Positions 48,201-51,385 of a stretch of DNA of 51,385 bases are shown piece by piece. The notes beneath the pieces were generated by a model, which did not search any database, was not told the DNA's origin, and saw nothing but the letters and a program-made list of their open reading frames with translations. Both the position numbers and the translations under genes were made by a program. The stretch lies in the NCBI GenBank assembly GCA_018398765.1, contig JAHBMJ010005927.1, positions 1-51,385 on the forward strand, read 5' to 3'. The stretch comes from Chromera velia (taxonomy: Eukaryota > Sar > Chromeraceae). Positions within the stretch are counted from its first letter, which is position 1. Every line of letters starts with the position of its first letter.

Positions 48201-51200
48201 TCAGTATCTTGCCACCGTGCTGCCCACAGCTGTCGACTTTGCCTTTCCCCTCAGAGAAGCCCTAATCCTGCTGATCCCTCTCTCGACCTCAGCAAGCCGC
48301 TCCTCCATCTCTGCTTTCCGACGCCGCCCTGCTATCGTCCTCCCTGCAGGAAGGAAGGAAGGTCGCCAGCCAGGTGGGCAGGAGGGACATCCATCGCATC
48401 CATCGCACACTCATTCATTCCCTTGTCTCTTTATTCATGCAGGAGACGGCAAAGAGAGAACGTACCGATCGGCAACAAGAAGACAAGACTGAGTGACTGA
48501 CTAGCGAAGGGCAGCAACAAGAAGGAAGGAAGAAAAGAAGGAAGGGAGGGAGGGAGGAAGGAAGAAAGAAAGCAAGGAAGGGAGGAAGGAAGAAAGGAAG
48601 AAAGAAAGGAAGGAAGGAAGGAAGGAAGGAAGAAAGAAAGAAAGGAAGAAAGAAAAGGAAGAAAGAAAGAAAGAAAGCAGCGAAGGAAGGAAAGAAGGAA
48701 GGAAGGAAGGAAGGAAGAAAGGAAGGAAGGAAGGAAGAAAGGAGCGAAGGAAGGAAGGAAGGAAAAGCGACCTGCGGAGTTGTGGGGATACTTCGCAAGC
48801 TCCGATTCGATCGCTTGTCGTTCGATGTTCAAGTCCTGCACGGGCCGCATCCGTCATCCTCCCTCCGTTTATTTATGAATGCACACATGTGTTCGTTCAT
48901 TCATTCATGCGTGATTAAGTGAAAGAAACACTCGATATGGACATCAGCCGGCAAACAGATCTATCTATTAATATAAGCCAATAAATGGAGGTGTCCGTCC
49001 GTGGGGGTCCTCACAGACAGCCAGACCTGCGGAAACCTTCAAAAAAACAGGCAAAAAACAAATACAGCGTACAGAGATTTCGTGTCCAAAAATACAGCCC
49101 TGCTGGCACGCACGAAAAAGAAATAAGCTGCAGCCGTCGGTCTGATGGTCTCTCTCGTGTTGCTTTTTAGACAGGCCGCCCGTCTTCCTTCCCATTTTCA
49201 ACCAACAGCGTCTGTCTTCACTCGACAAATTTGACAAAGAAAAAGTCAGAAAAGGGCTACCAACCCACCAGCAACTCTTTGTTGAGTATCTCCTCGTCAA
49301 GATTTTTCTCCTCATCCCTTCCAAAGGGAGCAGGAGCCACAAGGGAATTCCGACCGCTTCCTCCCTGCCCCCCCTGCAGGGCAGCACGAGTACCTCCTCC
49401 GTCTCTGCCCCCTCGCATGCGTTCCGTCTCCGTGATGCCGCTGCTCACACCCGCAGCCCCTCCAGCAGGAGAAGGACGCGGAGAGACCCTGCCGCCCTCA
49501 CCCCATCCAGCTGCCTTGGCTCCTGCCGGCGGGCGTTCTGCTGCCACTGCTGTTGAGGGTGAGGGCTCGCTCGGACCTCCGAAGAGCCGGGCTGCCGTCA
49601 CATGGTAGGACTGCACATTGCGCATTCAACCACAGGGAGGGAAACCGCAGCAACGAAAGAGAAATTAGAATAACAAATGATAAGGAAATTTACTCTCCAT
49701 TCATGCGGTCTCTATTTCTTTCTCCATGATTGTATCCGCAAAGTCCGTTTATTCTGTTTTGTTGGTAAAATTGTTTCCTGCCCCCCCTGAAAATCCTGCC
49801 TCACTGATTCTCCAACTTGGCTGCTTTTTTTTAAAAAAAAAATTCAACCTAGCTGTCTTCGATGCATGATATTTGACTGACCTCTAGTACGCCTCATTCT
49901 CTCTCTCTCTCTCTCTTCATTGGTATCCTTCAACCCCCTCTGAGGGAGGGAGATGTGAAAAGAAAAAAATGTTCCGGAAAATCGTGCGACACAGACAGAG
50001 GGGCGGCACACCAAGAAAGAAAGAGGGGGAAAGAACGCTGAGAAGAACATCCGCACACGAATTAATTGAATCGAACCTGGTACCAACCAACCGACGCACG
50101 CACCTCCAGTCTCTGTCGAGGACTCACACCAGCAGGCTCACCCCCCTCGTCTCCCCTCCCCCCTCCAATCAGAGAAGCGAAAGCCCCCCCACCCCCTCCG
50201 ATTTGAAGTTTCGGGACAGGAGGGGAGGACCCTACACCCCCACCTGAGGTGGTCGCTCTCTCTCTCCAATCCTTTGACCGAGGGGACATCCCGGCAGGAT
50301 AGTCGGGTTGCGGAGGGGACCCTGCATGCATGAGGGGCGGGCATGGGCATCTGGGGCATCAATCTGAGAGGGACGGACGGACAGGCAATGGGCGGCAGTG
50401 TCGAGCACCCGATGATTAAAGTCAGTCAGTCAGTCAGTCAGTCAGTCAGACGGGCAGATAGACAGACAAAGCCACAGGAAAAAAAAAAACTCGACTAGCG
50501 CACAGCACAGGAAAGCCAAAAAGAAAGAGAAAAGTTGAAGATAGCAGGGCAGACAGAAGCCCAAAAAAACGAGGATCAAAGATGCAGGGAAAACCAAACA
50601 AAACAAATCAGAGCAGCAAAGAAAGAGAACAGACAGACTCACCTTCCCCCCCCACTCCCCCACTCTGCTGAGACCAACGGCGTCCCCCCCCATGCGCCCC
50701 ATCTCGAGAAGACTGATCCAACCCCATCGAGCTAGATGACCCTCCCCTCCCCATGGGGACTGCAGAGGATGCCATCTGGGCCTGTCTCTTCAGTTTCACG
50801 TTCTGTTGCTTCTGCTCAACCAGCTCGGCCGACAACGACGAAATTTCAAGGCGCTGACGATTCAAGAGCCCTCTGCATTCATGAATGCATCACAGGAAGG
50901 ATCGACACGAGGCACATGCATATGCACATGCAGGGCGTTTAAGTCTGTGATGGCAGAAAAAGAAACACGAAAGAGCCACATTCATCTCGAATGTGAGCAT
51001 GACCAGAAGCACGGAGGTCTTTCTGCGAAGGGGAAGCAGAGAAAAAGAGACGCAAAGAAGGAAAGAAGACAAGACACAATCGGAGAAGAGAAAAGAAAAA
51101 AAACATGCTCGATCGGACGCAGAGGAGCGACACGCTTTTCTTCTTTCTGCCAGTCAACATTTTTGTTTGCCAACTGGTCCTGCCTGAGATACAAAAGTGC

Positions 51201-51304
51201 GCTTGGCCTGACTAAATGCATTGACTGACTGACCGACTGACTTGAGGTCTGAGATTTCACGTGTCTGCACATCGACCTGAGCCCTCAATTTTTGAATCTC
51301 CAGC
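48201..51304 (-). CDS. C-terminal part of a coiled-coil protein, continues past the right edge
   Basis: Six exons are visible in transcript order: 51304-51242, 50872-50643, 50321-50104, 49610-49269, 48835-48772 and 48343-48201. All phases agree (2, 1, 0, 0, 1) and the stop is at 48201. The N-terminal part lies beyond the window, since 51304 starts in mid-codon. The first visible segment is a coiled coil (LEIQKLRAQVDVQTREISDL; LLNRQRLEISSLSAELVEQK). A Gly/Ser/Pro-rich linker of about 180 residues follows. The tail is again helical: EEILNKELLDLNIERQAIES, then LAKYPHNSAGRTIAGRRRKA and EMEERLAEVERGISRIRASL. The pattern of a short helix, a Pro-containing turn, an Arg-rich stretch and a second helix resembles the ends of cilia or centriole coiled-coil proteins, such as the enkurin type, but I cannot assign a family. 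The 64-nt exon 48835-48772 links the linker to the tail and fits only in this phase. Confidence 0.82.
48517..48771. repeat. Polypurine (GGAA/GAAA)n tract in the last intron of the coiled-coil gene
   Basis: About 250 bp consist almost wholly of G and A on the plus strand, with only a few interrupting C or T bases. The tract fills more than half of the 428-nt intron 48344-48771 and abuts its donor. The pre-mRNA therefore has a long pyrimidine run just after the 5' splice site. Confidence 0.92.
50418..50450. repeat. (CAGT)n microsatellite
   Basis: About seven to eight CAGT units within the intron 50322-50642 of the coiled-coil gene. Confidence 0.9.
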
Positions 51305-51385
51305 CTGCATCCATCCATCCATCCATGGGTCCATGCATGCATGGAGTGAGGGTTTGTTTGGACTGATTCGTATGAATGAGGAAGG

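Overview
The window is nuclear DNA of an intron-rich protist. I infer a chromerid-type alveolate, possibly Chromera velia-like. The grounds are multi-exon genes with introns mostly of 200-700 nt and TGCAG acceptors, a membrane-bound hybrid histidine kinase, very long low-complexity coding exons, and abundant microsatellites. The species call rests on this pattern, not on a database match. No prokaryotic operon, CRISPR array, rRNA or convincing tRNA was seen.

Six protein-coding genes can be supported, and for five of them I could chain exons through GT..AG introns with consistent phase. From left to right: (A) minus strand, 617-6861, 4 exons, about 1,568 aa, a multi-pass membrane protein with PAS-like repeats and no visible output domain. 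(C) minus strand, 15528-16862, a single-exon TMEM53/DUF829 alpha/beta-hydrolase-like protein. (D) plus strand, 18266-31744, 10 exons summing to exactly 3,645 codons: a giant protein with an unrecognised N-terminal domain, TPRs, a Lys/Glu-rich segment, a roughly 2,150-residue Gln/Ser/Pro-rich tract and a compact C-terminal module. (E) minus strand, 36641-40279, 7 exons, 390 aa, a Cof-type HAD phosphatase with an N-terminal membrane anchor. (F) plus strand, 42018-45188, a membrane hybrid histidine kinase with two tandem receiver domains and an apparent one-base frameshift. (G) minus strand, 48201-51304 and beyond the right edge, the C-terminal part of a coiled-coil protein. A weak hypothetical gene lies at 9291-10428.

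The spaces between genes are large and repeat-rich. 10.8-13.7 kb holds a 97-bp hairpin-bearing minisatellite, a second detached cluster of the same unit, and a diverged 110-bp direct repeat. 40.38-41.18 kb holds a long foldback (inverted-repeat) element, placed between the divergent starts of E and F. Long CA/GA, GGAA and AT tracts occur both between genes and inside introns.

The genes do not form one pathway. A and F are both membrane signalling proteins: A has sensory PAS-like folds but no kinase, while F has a kinase and receivers but no recognisable sensor. Any functional link between them is speculation. The most unusual items are the giant TPR/Gln-rich protein D, the foldback element in the E/F promoter region, the hairpin minisatellite, the recent duplication inside the two receiver domains of F, and a strong preference for C at intron position +3.
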